Shown here: piece after piece, positions 54,458-63,554 of the stretch
Numbering within the stretch: the first letter of the stretch is position 1
Layout: the number at the start of each line of letters is the position of its first letter
Source: Hymenobacter sp. CRA2
Lineage (GTDB): Bacteria > Bacteroidota > Bacteroidia > Cytophagales > Hymenobacteraceae
NCBI RefSeq assembly: GCF_002007105.1
Contig: NZ_MVBC01000020.1
Span: forward strand, 26,253-90,252
Direction of reading: 5' to 3'
DNA: 64,000 nt
The notes under the pieces: generated by a model
Databases searched by the model: none
What the model was told of the DNA's origin: nothing
The model's input: the letters and a program-made list of their open reading frames with translations, nothing else
Made by a program: the position numbers and the translations under genes

Positions 54458-55873
54458 ATGAGTTCCGAAGAAGCCCTGCTGCTCGCGCCACCGACCACCA
54501 ACGCCTCCGCCGCTGCGGCTCGCACGGCGTCGTTGGCTGCTGTTGAATCGCCGGCGCCTGAACCGGCTGGCGAAACGCACGCGGTCCTGACGCAGCGCTT
54601 CCACGCGGCCATTCCAGGCGGGGCGCACACCTACGCCAAGGGCGACGACCAGTTTCCCGAGGGCATAGCACCCTACCTGGTGCGGGCCGATGGCTGCCGC
54701 GTGTGGGACACCGAGCGCCGCGAGTACCTGGAATTCGGTATGGGTCTGCGGGCCGTCACCCTGGGCCACGGCTTCCGGCCGGTGGTGCAGGCGGCCCAGC
54801 GCGAGCTGCTCCGCGGCACCGCCAACGTGGGCCGGCCCACCATGCTGGAGCTGCGCGCCGCCGAGGACTTCCTGAGCACCACGCAAGCCGGCGACATGGT
54901 GAAATTCGCTAAGAATGGCTCTGACGCTACCACGGCCGCCGTGAAGCTGGCCCGCGCCGCCACCGGCCGCGACCGGGTAGCCATCTGCCAGGACCACCCG
55001 TTCTTCTCCACCGACGACTGGTTTATCGGCACCACTGCGGTGCGCGCCGGCATTCCTTGGGGCGTGCGCCAGCTCACCCACACCTTCCGCTACAACGATC
55101 TGGCCTCGGTGCAGCAGCTCTTCGAAGATCATCCCGACGAGCTGGCCTGCCTGATCATGGAGGTGGAAAAAGACGTGCCGCCGGCGCCTGGCTTCCTGCA
55201 GGGCGTGCGCCAGCTCTGCGACCAGTACGGCACCGTACTTATCTTCGACGAAATCATCACCGGCCTGCGCTGGCACGTGGGCGGCGCCCAGGCCGTGCAC
55301 GGCGTGCGCCCCGACCTGAGCACCTGGGCCAAGGCCCTCGGCAACGGCTTCAGCATCGCCGCTCTTACCGGCCGCCGCGAGCTGATGGAGCTGGGTGGCC
55401 TGCACCACGATAAAGAGCGCGTGTTCCTACTCTCGACTACCTACGGGGCCGAAAGCCACGCCTTGGCCGCCATGCGCGCCGTACTGACCACCTACCGCCG
55501 CGAGCCGGTGATAGAGCATCTGCGCCAGGCCGGCGAGTACCTGCGCCGCCTACTGGCCCAGAGCATTGCCGAGCACGGCCTCACCGGCCACTTCGCGCTG
55601 CTGGGGCCGCCGCAGTGCCTGGTGTACGCCACCCGCGACGCCGCGCGCCAGCCCTCGCAGGGCTTCCGCACCCTGTTTTTGCAGGAGACGCTCAAGCGCG
55701 GCCTCTTGCTCCCCTCGCTCATTGTCAGCTACGCCCACCAGCCCGCCGACATCGAGCTGGCCGCCGAACGCATTCACGAAGCCCTGGGCGTGTACCGCCG
55801 CGCCCTCGACGAAGGCCTCGACAAATACCTGCACGGCCGCCCCGTGCAACCCGTGTACCGGGCCCGAAACTGA
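54458..55873 (+). CDS. GSA-type class III aminotransferase
   Basis: PLP-dependent aminotransferase/aminomutase of 471 residues, related to glutamate-1-semialdehyde 2,1-aminomutase. The start ATG (MSSEEALL) was chosen; the upstream in-frame start at 54368 lies in the preceding gene. Landmarks are IPGGAHTYAKGDD, FAKNGSDATTAAVKLARAAT, the DEIITG motif and the PLP lysine Lys292 in TWAKALGNG. The N-terminal 45 residues are Ala-rich and unconserved. In this setting it more probably aminates a keto sugar or side chain than makes haem precursors. It is the last gene of the plus-strand run. Confidence 0.9.
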   Translation: MSSEEALLLAPPTTNASAAAARTASLAAVESPAPEPAGETHAVLTQRFHAAIPGGAHTYAKGDDQFPEGIAPYLVRADGCRVWDTERREYLEFGMGLRAVTLGHGFRPVVQAAQRELLRGTANVGRPTMLELRAAEDFLSTTQAGDMVKFAKNGSDATTAAVKLARAATGRDRVAICQDHPFFSTDDWFIGTTAVRAGIPWGVRQLTHTFRYNDLASVQQLFEDHPDELACLIMEVEKDVPPAPGFLQGVRQLCDQYGTVLIFDEIITGLRWHVGGAQAVHGVRPDLSTWAKALGNGFSIAALTGRRELMELGGLHHDKERVFLLSTTYGAESHALAAMRAVLTTYRREPVIEHLRQAGEYLRRLLAQSIAEHGLTGHFALLGPPQCLVYATRDAARQPSQGFRTLFLQETLKRGLLLPSLIVSYAHQPADIELAAERIHEALGVYRRALDEGLDKYLHGRPVQPVYRARN

Positions 55874-56201
55874 AAGGTGGAGCAGTTTCGTCGCCTAGGT
55901 GCCGCGCCGTCGGTCTCGCAAGAGGCTGGCGGCGTTGGCGTTTGTAGGAGCCTAGGTAAGCCTGCGGAAGGCTAACGCACGGTGTAAGGTAGGTTAAACT
56001 GCCCGTCGGTTACGGTTTGAGTCCGGCCGTTCGTGCTGCACACGGCGCTGGAAAACTTGCCGCTAACACCCGACTAAAGAGCTGCGCGAATTGCGGGCTT
56101 GCGTGCGAATTGCTTTTACTTACTGTCCAAAGCTTCTATCCAGATAGGCTTTGCAGGGAGTTAAAAGTCGGCGCAACGCAGCACGTGGCAGCTAGAACAG
56201 C
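55874..56201. other. Intergenic region between convergent gene runs
   Basis: About 330 bp after the aminotransferase gene, with only short unconvincing open frames. No promoter, repeat or RNA gene was recognised. It ends at the perfect hairpin annotated next. Confidence 0.6.
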
Positions 56202-56256
56202 ACGAGCCAACGGAAACAGGCCATGAGTCACTCATGGCCTGTTTCCGTTGGCTCGT
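56202..56256. terminator. 55-nt perfect hairpin between convergent operons
   Basis: Two 26-nt arms (56202-56227 and 56231-56256) are exactly complementary around TCA; the T and A of the loop can also pair. The arm begins ACGAGCCAACGGAAACAGG. It lies between the end of the plus-strand EPS genes and the end of the minus-strand glycosyltransferase genes, where a bidirectional terminator is expected. A perfect stem of this length without a T-run is unusual. Confidence 0.8.
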
Positions 56257-56316
56257 AGGATTATTGGGCTACCAGCGTCAACTGACGACACTTCGATTGG
56301 CTAGGAGGCGCTGTTG

Positions 56317-58269
56317 TTACCACGTCGCCGGCAGCAGCTTACGGCTCAGGCGCGCATCAAGGTGCGTGAGGGCCTGGAAGCTCAGGCGCACCGGCAGCCA
56401 GCGCCACGATACGGGCAACGGCTGCAGCTGCGGATGCGCCAGCAGATTCAGGACTTGGCGGGCAGCGGGACCGTCGCCGCGGCGCAGGGCACGATAGGTG
56501 CCGGCCAGAATAAACTGGTGGTAGAACTGCGTTTCGGCCCGGCGCAGGCGCGGCTCGGGCAATAGCTGGGCCGTGCGGGCCTTGCCAAACATGCGCCCGA
56601 GCAGCTCCAGGTTGCGCGCATCGAACATGCCCGTGGTCAGGGCGCCGTCGTGCACGGTATAGGCCGCCGTGCAGGCCGGGACGCGGTACAGGCCGTAGCG
56701 GGCCGTCACGCGCATCCACAGGTCGGTGTCGTCGGTGTCGTGCTGGGCCGGGTCGGGGCCGCCCACGGCCTCGTAAGCCTCGCGCGTGACGACCATGCCC
56801 GGCAGGCGGATCAGCGAAGAGTTGGTCAGGATCTGCTCCACGGCGGCTTCGGGCTCCAGGTATCCGGCGTGGTCTACCGTCTGGGTGCGCAGCACGCGGC
56901 CCTCGGCATCTACCACCTGCACCCCGAAGAGTACCGCCTGGTACCGCCCTGATAAGGCGCGCAGTTGCTGCATTATACCAGCCAGACCGCCGGGCAGCAG
57001 AAAGTCGTCGTCGTGGAGCATGAGCACGTAGCGGCCCCGGGCGCGCTGCAGGCAAGCGGCCCAGTTGGAAGCCGCCGTGCCGCCGGGCGCGTTGCGGTAG
57101 TAGCGCCACAGGTGCGAGGCCTGCCCGGCCAGCGTCCGGCGGGCTGCCACCTCGCAGTGGTCGTTGGCGGTAGAGTTGTCGGAGACTACCAGCTCGACAT
57201 CAGGGGGCAGCGGGCCTATGGAGCGCAGCGCCCGCGTCAGTAGCTCGGGCCGGTGGTAGCAGGGCACGCAGATGCTGAGTAGCGGCGTCAGCACGGTGCT
57301 GGCTTCGGGCGGCACGGCGGCCCAGCCCAGGGCGGCCCGGGCCTGCACTTGCCGACGCGAGGCCAGCACGGCGCGCCGGTGTCGCCACACGTAGCTGTAG
57401 GCCGGCAGCGAAGCGCGCTCCAGCAGCAAAATGTACAGGAACACCGCTAGCTGCCGCGGCAGCACCCCCAGCCAGAAGCGGAAACCCTCCCCGCCGCGCG
57501 TCGGACCGTTCTTTAGCAGCAGCATGAGCTGGTTTTTCACCGCGTCGGTCTTGATGGCGCCGGCCAGGCGGCGGCGCAGGGCCAGGTCGCCGGGGCGGAA
57601 CACGCGCGGGTGCAGCGCCCGGCAGGCAGGCTCCAGGTAGGTGCGCCAGCCATACAGGTGGCCGCGCCAGGCCACGTCCCAGTCTTCCTTGTGGGCGAAA
57701 AACCGCTCGTCAAAAAACTGCCCGTCCACTCGCAAATCGTCGATGAAGCGTCGACGCAGCAGAGGCAGGGCCCCGTCGGCACCGGCCACGTAGCCGGCTT
57801 GCACATCGGCCTGGCTCAGGCGCTGCCCGTGCAGGCGCAGGCCGTAGCGCCCGTCGGGGCGGGCCTCCATGCCGGCCGAGTCGATGATGGGGTCGGCCTC
57901 CTGGCTTTGGGTGAGCACCCCGCACACTACGCCGATGCGCGGGTCGCGCTGCATGGCCTGCAAGGCGCGGGCCAGGTAATCGGGCGCCATGTCCACGTCG
58001 GGGTTGACGAGCAGGACGTAGTCGGTGGTCGGGGCGCGGTCGAGCACGTAGTTGTGGCCGCCGCAGAAGCCGGTGTTCTGGTTGAGGCGGTGCAGCTGCA
58101 CGCGCGCGTCGCGGTCGGCTACGCGCTGCACCCGCGCGCAGGTATCATCGCGGGAGGCGTTGTCGACCACCCACACGCTGAAGTCGGATACGGTTTGGGC
58201 CAAAATCGAGGCCAGGCAGGCTTCGATGCTATCGGCGCTGTTCCAGGTGACGATGGAGAGCAGGATCAT
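56317..58269 (-). CDS. Two-domain GT2 glycosyltransferase
   Basis: Protein of 650 residues with two GT-A folds. The N-terminal domain (about 1-235) resembles rhamnosyltransferases of the WbbL type: VTWNSADSIEACLASIL, the VNPDVD metal motif with Asn89-Asp93, and NTGFCGGHNY. A hydrophobic/basic linker (about 240-320, LAVFLYILLLERASLP) follows. The C-terminal domain (about 328-560) has ICVPCYHRPELLTRAL, VVSDNSTAND and the metal motif HDDD. It probably adds two sugars in turn. It is the distal gene of the leftward run, converging on the aminotransferase gene. Confidence 0.92.
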   Translation of the reverse strand: MILLSIVTWNSADSIEACLASILAQTVSDFSVWVVDNASRDDTCARVQRVADRDARVQLHRLNQNTGFCGGHNYVLDRAPTTDYVLLVNPDVDMAPDYLARALQAMQRDPRIGVVCGVLTQSQEADPIIDSAGMEARPDGRYGLRLHGQRLSQADVQAGYVAGADGALPLLRRRFIDDLRVDGQFFDERFFAHKEDWDVAWRGHLYGWRTYLEPACRALHPRVFRPGDLALRRRLAGAIKTDAVKNQLMLLLKNGPTRGGEGFRFWLGVLPRQLAVFLYILLLERASLPAYSYVWRHRRAVLASRRQVQARAALGWAAVPPEASTVLTPLLSICVPCYHRPELLTRALRSIGPLPPDVELVVSDNSTANDHCEVAARRTLAGQASHLWRYYRNAPGGTAASNWAACLQRARGRYVLMLHDDDFLLPGGLAGIMQQLRALSGRYQAVLFGVQVVDAEGRVLRTQTVDHAGYLEPEAAVEQILTNSSLIRLPGMVVTREAYEAVGGPDPAQHDTDDTDLWMRVTARYGLYRVPACTAAYTVHDGALTTGMFDARNLELLGRMFGKARTAQLLPEPRLRRAETQFYHQFILAGTYRALRRGDGPAARQVLNLLAHPQLQPLPVSWRWLPVRLSFQALTHLDARLSRKLLPATW

Positions 58270-58311
58270 GCGCGGCGAGAAGTAGAGTGGAACAAGAAAA
58301 CAGGGTAGGAG

Positions 58312-59637
58312 CTAGCGTGCCGGCGCGGACGTTACGGGTGCCGCGGGCACTTCGCGTGGCCCGGGCTCGGCGGCCACGGCGGCCGTGCGCAGCATTTCTT
58401 CCAGCAAGGCCGTAAAGGCCGGCAGTGGCACGGTGAGGTGCTGCGCTTGGGCTTGGCGGCGGTCATTCACGCGCGGCGTGGCGGGGCATACCAGGTAGCG
58501 GTGCTGGATGCTCAGGCGGGCTGAGAATTCCAGGTAATCAGCTACCACGAAGTCTTCGGGCAGCAGCTCCAGCAGCTGGGTGCCGGTGCGGCAGAAGGCT
58601 GTGTTGCACAGGCCGGCGCCCACGGGGCTTATCACCACGCGGGCGCCGGCAAACAGGGCCCGCTTCTCGGCAAACGACAGCTCGCTGAGGGCATAGCTTT
58701 GGAAGCCGTGCTGGGCCAGCAGGGCTTCCACGTCGGCCTCGTTGGTTACGTGCCGGCCCGGGGCGTCGCGGCGGCTCACGTACACCAGCGGGCTGAAGCG
58801 GCCAAGCAGGGCCGGGTCGGGAGGGTAGTTGCGGCGCAAAAACTCGCAGGCCCAGGCGGGCGTGTGCGTGCCCAGGCCGCGCACCGGCGTGGTGGCCACC
58901 AGTCGCCGGGCCTGGATGTGCCGATGCTCCTTTACATCCAGGAGCCGCTCCGGCCCGATGCCCAGGCCGGCCATGGTTTCGCGCACGAAGCTCAGCTGCT
59001 TGTCGTAGACGAGGAAGTAGTCGATTTGGTGTAGCAGCCCGGCCTGCTGCACCAGGTACAGCCGCGGCAACGAGTCCACCAGCCAGTGGTAGTAGTTGCC
59101 GGTGCCGGCGCCGCCGCCCGAGAGCAATGTGCACACGGTGCCATCGATGCGCAGCGGCTCCTCAAACCAGCGCTGGTAGAAGATGTTGTTTTCGCGCGGG
59201 GGCAGCGTGGTCCAGTGCCGGCTGGTGTACTGAAACGACACGTCGCCCATCAGTCGGTTGTCGGCGCTGATGACGGCCACGCTGTCGAGGTTGTCGGCGT
59301 ACACGCGGCCGTCGGACAGCTCCACCACAAAGGCCTCGGGCATCAGCTCCTGGAAGTTAGGCTTGCCGTGCAGGCCGCCGTACACCGATGCCTGGTCGTA
59401 AAAATCGGGCGGGATGCTTACTTCGGAGAGGTAAGCCGGCACCACCAGGAAGTAGTGCACATCGGCGCGCTCGTGCGCCAGCTGCTTGCTCGACGCGTGC
59501 ACCCCCACGGGGCGGTAGCGCAGGCGCTGGGGTACGTACTGGCGCAGCAGCCGGGCCAGCCGGCCGCGCACTTTGCCGGCCAGCTGCCGGGCGCGCTTGG
59601 GCGCCTGGGCGACAGATCCGAGTAGGGAAGTAGTCAT
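58312..59637 (-). CDS. GT61-family glycosyltransferase, paralogue 1
   Basis: GT61-type (capsular polysaccharide) transferase of 441 residues. The start ATG opens MTTSLLGSV; a TTG at 59658 further upstream was not preferred. The family core LLSGGGAGTGNYYHWLVDSL (about 165-185), the YVSRRDAPGR motif and a late VVISPVGAGLCNT are present. It is one of three tandem paralogues (with 59908-61125 and 61110-62417) sharing these motifs in the same positions. Confidence 0.9.
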   Translation of the reverse strand: MTTSLLGSVAQAPKRARQLAGKVRGRLARLLRQYVPQRLRYRPVGVHASSKQLAHERADVHYFLVVPAYLSEVSIPPDFYDQASVYGGLHGKPNFQELMPEAFVVELSDGRVYADNLDSVAVISADNRLMGDVSFQYTSRHWTTLPPRENNIFYQRWFEEPLRIDGTVCTLLSGGGAGTGNYYHWLVDSLPRLYLVQQAGLLHQIDYFLVYDKQLSFVRETMAGLGIGPERLLDVKEHRHIQARRLVATTPVRGLGTHTPAWACEFLRRNYPPDPALLGRFSPLVYVSRRDAPGRHVTNEADVEALLAQHGFQSYALSELSFAEKRALFAGARVVISPVGAGLCNTAFCRTGTQLLELLPEDFVVADYLEFSARLSIQHRYLVCPATPRVNDRRQAQAQHLTVPLPAFTALLEEMLRTAAVAAEPGPREVPAAPVTSAPAR

Positions 59638-59907
59638 AAGCAAAACGGGATAAACCAACCATCAACAGAGCTTGGCGCCGGCCTGCTTAGCAGCGCCGAA
59701 CCATCAGCCCGCGGCCTGCCCCAGTCTGCTGGGCGCCAGCCGACAAGCCGCGGCCCGTGGATAGGAACAGGTGAGCGGAAGAGCACCCAATCGGGGGCTA
59801 CAGCAGAAGGCGGAATGGGGCAAAGCAGGCCGCGGCGGGCGGAGAAATAGGGTCATAGCTCGGGGAAAAAGGGTGAGGACTAGCGCGGCAACAGGGTAAT
59901 AGCTCAA

Positions 59908-61125
59908 TCAAACGGCGACCTGCGCCAGCGCTTGTTCCAGGGCCTGGCGTAGGGCCGGCTGGTCGGCGGTGAGGTCAGCATTGCGGCCTTCGGCAGCGGT
60001 GCGGGCGGCCGTGGGTGTGTCGCACACCAGCGGGTAGTGCGGCATGCGCAGGCGCGTGGTCAGGTCGAGGTAATCGGCCACCACCATGCTGCGCGGTAGT
60101 AGCTCGATGAGGGCGGTGCCGGGCTGGCTGAACAGCAGATTGGCCAAGCCCGCGCCCACCGGCCCCGCCACCACCCGGGCGCCGCCGAACAGCGCCACTT
60201 TCTGGCGCAGGTTCAGCTCGCTCAGGGCGTAGCTGCGGAAGCCGTATTCGGCCAGGAGCCGCTCCACCGCTGCCTCGTTCTGCACCCGCCGAAACGCGGC
60301 GTCGCGGCGGCTCACGTACACGTAGGGGCTGGCAGGTTCTTCCGTGCCCGAGGGCAGGTGTTGGAAGGCCCGGCGCAGGTACGGCCCCACCCAGTCGGGG
60401 GCGTGCAGGCCGCCGTTGCGCACGTGCGAGGTCACGATAAGGCGGCGTGCCCGCAGGTGCGGGTTGTCCTGCACGTCGATGATGCGCTCCTCCGGAATGC
60501 CTAACTCGCGCAGCATCTCCACGGCGAAGCGGTGCTGGCGGTTGTAAATCAGGAAGTAGTCGACTTCGGCGAGCAGGCCGGCTTGCTCCACCAGGTGCAG
60601 GCGGGGCAGGGAGTCGAGCAGCCAGTGGTAATAGTTGCCGATGGCTGCGCCGCCCCCCGCCAGCAGGCTACACACCGTGCCCTCCACCACCCGCGGCGCG
60701 CGGAAATAGCGCTGCCGGAAAATGGCGTTGGCGGCAGGCGGGGCCGGGGCGAAAGTGTGCGGGTCGAACTGCAGCGAGGCGTCGCCTACCAACTGGCCGT
60801 CGGCCGTGAGCACGGCCAGCGCGTGCACGTCCTCCACGCTGATACGGCCGTCGGGCAGCTGCAGCACGAAGGCCGCGCCTACCTGCTCCGTGGCGCTGAC
60901 GGGCTCGTAGTAGCTTGGGGCGTACGTGCGGTACAGCTCGGGCACGGCCAGCTCGGAAGTGTAGGCGGGATACACGCCCGTGTAAGCCACCCCGCTGCCG
61001 GGCTGGCTGGCCAATACCAGGCTGCTCGCCTGCAGGCCCGTGGGCCGAAACTGCCCGTTGTGGGGCACCCATTGGCGCATCAGGCGGGCTACACCCCGCC
61101 GTACGCGGGCTACATCAAGCTCCAT
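59908..61125 (-). CDS. GT61-family glycosyltransferase, paralogue 2
   Basis: Second tandem GT61 protein, 405 residues, with LLAGGGAAIGNYYHWLLDSL, YVSRRDAAFR and VVAGPVGAGLANLLFS. It lacks the longer C-terminal tails of its neighbours. Its start overlaps the stop of the upstream paralogue by 16 nt, so the two are co-translated. It is followed by a 270-bp gap (59638-59907) in which I see no gene or clear regulatory site. Confidence 0.9.
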   Translation of the reverse strand: MELDVARVRRGVARLMRQWVPHNGQFRPTGLQASSLVLASQPGSGVAYTGVYPAYTSELAVPELYRTYAPSYYEPVSATEQVGAAFVLQLPDGRISVEDVHALAVLTADGQLVGDASLQFDPHTFAPAPPAANAIFRQRYFRAPRVVEGTVCSLLAGGGAAIGNYYHWLLDSLPRLHLVEQAGLLAEVDYFLIYNRQHRFAVEMLRELGIPEERIIDVQDNPHLRARRLIVTSHVRNGGLHAPDWVGPYLRRAFQHLPSGTEEPASPYVYVSRRDAAFRRVQNEAAVERLLAEYGFRSYALSELNLRQKVALFGGARVVAGPVGAGLANLLFSQPGTALIELLPRSMVVADYLDLTTRLRMPHYPLVCDTPTAARTAAEGRNADLTADQPALRQALEQALAQVAV

Positions 61126-62417
61126 ACGCAGGTTTCATCAAAGGCGAAAAACAGGCTGGTCAGGGCAGGGGCTGCCGCGCTGATGGCCGCGGCAGCCGGC
61201 AGCAGGGCGCGCTGCAGCAGCTGGTGCAGCGCCTCCACGTTCACGGTCAGGTCCTGGCGCTGAGCCGCCTTGCGCGACGACACCTCCGCCCCCTCGGCCG
61301 CCGACACCATGAACTGGTGCGGCAGGCCCAGCCGGTAGCACAGCTCGGGGTACTCCACCACCGTGAAGTTTTTCGGGAACAGCTCGATAACGGGCGTGCC
61401 GGCCGGGGCAAACACCAGATTGGCCAGGCCTGCCCCCGTGGGCGCCACCACGATTTTGGCGCCGGCAAACAGGGCCACCTGCTCGGCAAAGGAATATTCC
61501 GCCAGCCGGTGCGAGGCAAAGCCGTAGGGGCGCAGTAGCTCTTCCACGGCCGTTTCGTTGAGCACGCGTCGGCCCGGCGCGTCGCCGCGGCTCAGGTACA
61601 CAAAGGGCGAGAATTCCCTCTGGCCCGCTTCCGGCTTGATACGGCGGCGCAGAAAGTCGCAGGCCCAGGTGGGCGTGTGCGTGCCGTTGCCGCGCACCGC
61701 GGAGGTAGCCAGCAGCCGGTCGGCTACCAGGTGGCGGTGGCTTTGCACGTCGATGACGCGCTCGGCGCCGATGCCCAGGGCCGCCAGCGAATCCATCACC
61801 ACGCGCTGGCGGCGGTCGTACACCAGGAAGTAGTCGACGTCATCGAGCAGGCCGGCCTGCTCTACCAGGTGCAGGCGGGGCAGGGAGTCGAGCAGCCAGT
61901 GGTAGTAGTTGCCGGTAGCCGCGCCCCCGCCCGAGAGCAGCGTGCACACGGTGCCCGGCACCCGTACCGGCGCCAGGAAGTAGCGCTGCTGGAAAATGTT
62001 GTTGGCTTCCGGGGGCGTGCTGTTCCACTCGGCGCTGCTGTACTGAAACGACGCGTCGCCCACCAGCCGGTTGTCCGCGCTGATGACGGCCACGCTGTTC
62101 AGGTTGTCGGCGTACACGCGGCCCTGGCGTAGCTCCACCACGAACGCCGCCGGTACGGCTTCGGTGCGGTTGGGCACGCCGTGCAGGCCCCCGTACGCCG
62201 ATACCTGCTTGTAGAAGGCCGCCGGCAGCTCCAGCTCCGAGGTGGTGGCCGGCTCGATTTCGTAGTAGGCGGCCCCGCTACCGGGGCGGGCCGCCAGCAC
62301 GCGGCTGCTGGCGTGCACGCCCACCGGGCGGTATTGCTGGTTGTGAGGCAGCCACTCACGGAGCAGGCGACTGCCGCGGCGCTGGGCACGGGCAAAAAAG
62401 GCGGAAACAGGTGGCAT
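61110..62417 (-). CDS. GT61-family glycosyltransferase, paralogue 3
   Basis: Third tandem GT61 protein, 435 residues from the ATG that opens MPPVSAFFARAQRR; the TTG at 62468 would add 17 unconserved residues. The core LLSGGGAATGNYYHWLLDSL, YLSRGDAPGRRV and IVVAPTGAGLANLVFA are intact. It is most like paralogue 1 in its N-terminal half (VHASSRVLAARPGSG, AVISADNRLVGDASFQYSSA). Confidence 0.9.
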   Translation of the reverse strand: MPPVSAFFARAQRRGSRLLREWLPHNQQYRPVGVHASSRVLAARPGSGAAYYEIEPATTSELELPAAFYKQVSAYGGLHGVPNRTEAVPAAFVVELRQGRVYADNLNSVAVISADNRLVGDASFQYSSAEWNSTPPEANNIFQQRYFLAPVRVPGTVCTLLSGGGAATGNYYHWLLDSLPRLHLVEQAGLLDDVDYFLVYDRRQRVVMDSLAALGIGAERVIDVQSHRHLVADRLLATSAVRGNGTHTPTWACDFLRRRIKPEAGQREFSPFVYLSRGDAPGRRVLNETAVEELLRPYGFASHRLAEYSFAEQVALFAGAKIVVAPTGAGLANLVFAPAGTPVIELFPKNFTVVEYPELCYRLGLPHQFMVSAAEGAEVSSRKAAQRQDLTVNVEALHQLLQRALLPAAAAISAAAPALTSLFFAFDETCVWSLM

Positions 62418-62501
62418 GACTGGAGGGAAGTAAGAAGATGGTGAGCAGCGGCAAGTGCTGTCCTGCAAGGCGAAGCGCCGGCTGTGGGCGCGTATGGCAT
62501 C

Positions 62502-63491
62502 CTAAAGCGTGGAGCGGGAAATACCGCTACGCCGGCAGCAGCGGCGATACGCGCCGCTGCGCGGCAGGCTGCCACTCAGCGGCCGCCGCCACCCGCGTTG
62601 CACCCCCTCGCGCAGGCCGATGCGGTGCTGCCAGCCCAGGGCGTGCAGCCGGCTTACGTCCAGAAGCTTGCGCGGCGTGCCGTCGGGCTTGCTCGTGTCG
62701 AAGATGATGCGTCCGTGGTAGCCCGTGGCCTCGGCCACCAGGTCGGCCAGGGCCCGAATGGTCACGTCCTGGCCAGTGCCCACGTTCACCGGCTCGCGGC
62801 CATTGTAGTGCTGCATCAGGTGCAGGCAGGCGTCGGCCAGGTCATCCACGTGCAGAAACTCGCGCCGGGGCGTGCCCGTGCCCCACACCGTCACGCTGGG
62901 CAGGGCCAGAGCGGCCGCTTCGCCAAACCGGCGCAGCAGCGCGGCCATGGCGTGCGAGGAAGCTGGGTCGTAGTTGTCGTTAGGGCCGTAGAGGTTGGTG
63001 GGCATGGCCGTGATGAAGTTGCAGCCGTGCTGGTCGCGGTAGGCTTCGCACAGCTTCAGCCCCGCAATCTTGGCCACGGCGTAGGGCTCGTTGGTAGGCT
63101 CCAAGGGCCCGCTGAGCAGGTACTCCTCCCGGATGGGTTGTGGCGCCAGCTTCGGATAAATGCACGATGAGCCGAGGTACAACAGCTTCTGCACCCCGTG
63201 CCGGAAGCTCTGCTCCAGCACGTTGGCCTCGATCAAGAGGTTGTTGTAAAGAAAGTCGGCGCGGTAGGTGTTGTTGGCCTCAATGCCGCCTACCTGGGCC
63301 GCGGCCAGCAGCACGTAGTCGGGCTTTTCGCGGGCGAAGAAGTCGGCCACGGCGGCCTGGTTGCGCAGGTCCAGCTCCTGCGAGGTGCGCACCACCAGCC
63401 GGGCATAGCCTGCCTGCGTCAGGTGGCGCATCAGGGCCGAGCCCACCATGCCTCGGTGGCCGGCCACGTAGATTTTGGCGTTTTTGTTCAT
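62502..63491 (-). CDS. fcl: GDP-L-fucose synthase, C-terminus possibly frameshifted
   Basis: Bifunctional 3,5-epimerase/4-reductase of 329 residues, the last step of GDP-L-fucose synthesis. The Rossmann loop [12 protein letters not shown] (8-19), the catalytic Ser of YLGSSCIYP, the YAVAK motif and [10 protein letters not shown] are intact. After GLREGVQR the frame becomes an Arg-rich tail of about 30 residues unlike the family. Reading one base out of register from about 62595 gives [19 protein letters not shown] and a stop at 62528, a more natural ending. Either a real late frameshift or a sequence error could explain it; catalytic parts are not affected. Confidence 0.9.
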   Translation of the reverse strand: MNKNAKIYVAGHRGMVGSALMRHLTQAGYARLVVRTSQELDLRNQAAVADFFAREKPDYVLLAAAQVGGIEANNTYRADFLYNNLLIEANVLEQSFRHGVQKLLYLGSSCIYPKLAPQPIREEYLLSGPLEPTNEPYAVAKIAGLKLCEAYRDQHGCNFITAMPTNLYGPNDNYDPASSHAMAALLRRFGEAAALALPSVTVWGTGTPRREFLHVDDLADACLHLMQHYNGREPVNVGTGQDVTIRALADLVAEATGYHGRIIFDTSKPDGTPRKLLDVSRLHALGWQHRIGLREGVQRGWRRPLSGSLPRSGAYRRCCRRSGISRSTL

Positions 63492-63554
63492 GGGGGTGGA
63501 GGAGAAGGGGGTAAAGCCGAGGGGGCGCGCAGCCAGGCCTTGCTGCGCGGCGGC

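Noticed and set aside
59704..59907. Small minus-strand open frame between two GT61 genes
   Set aside because: Pro/Arg/Ala-rich, no family, no ribosome-binding context; treated as chance.
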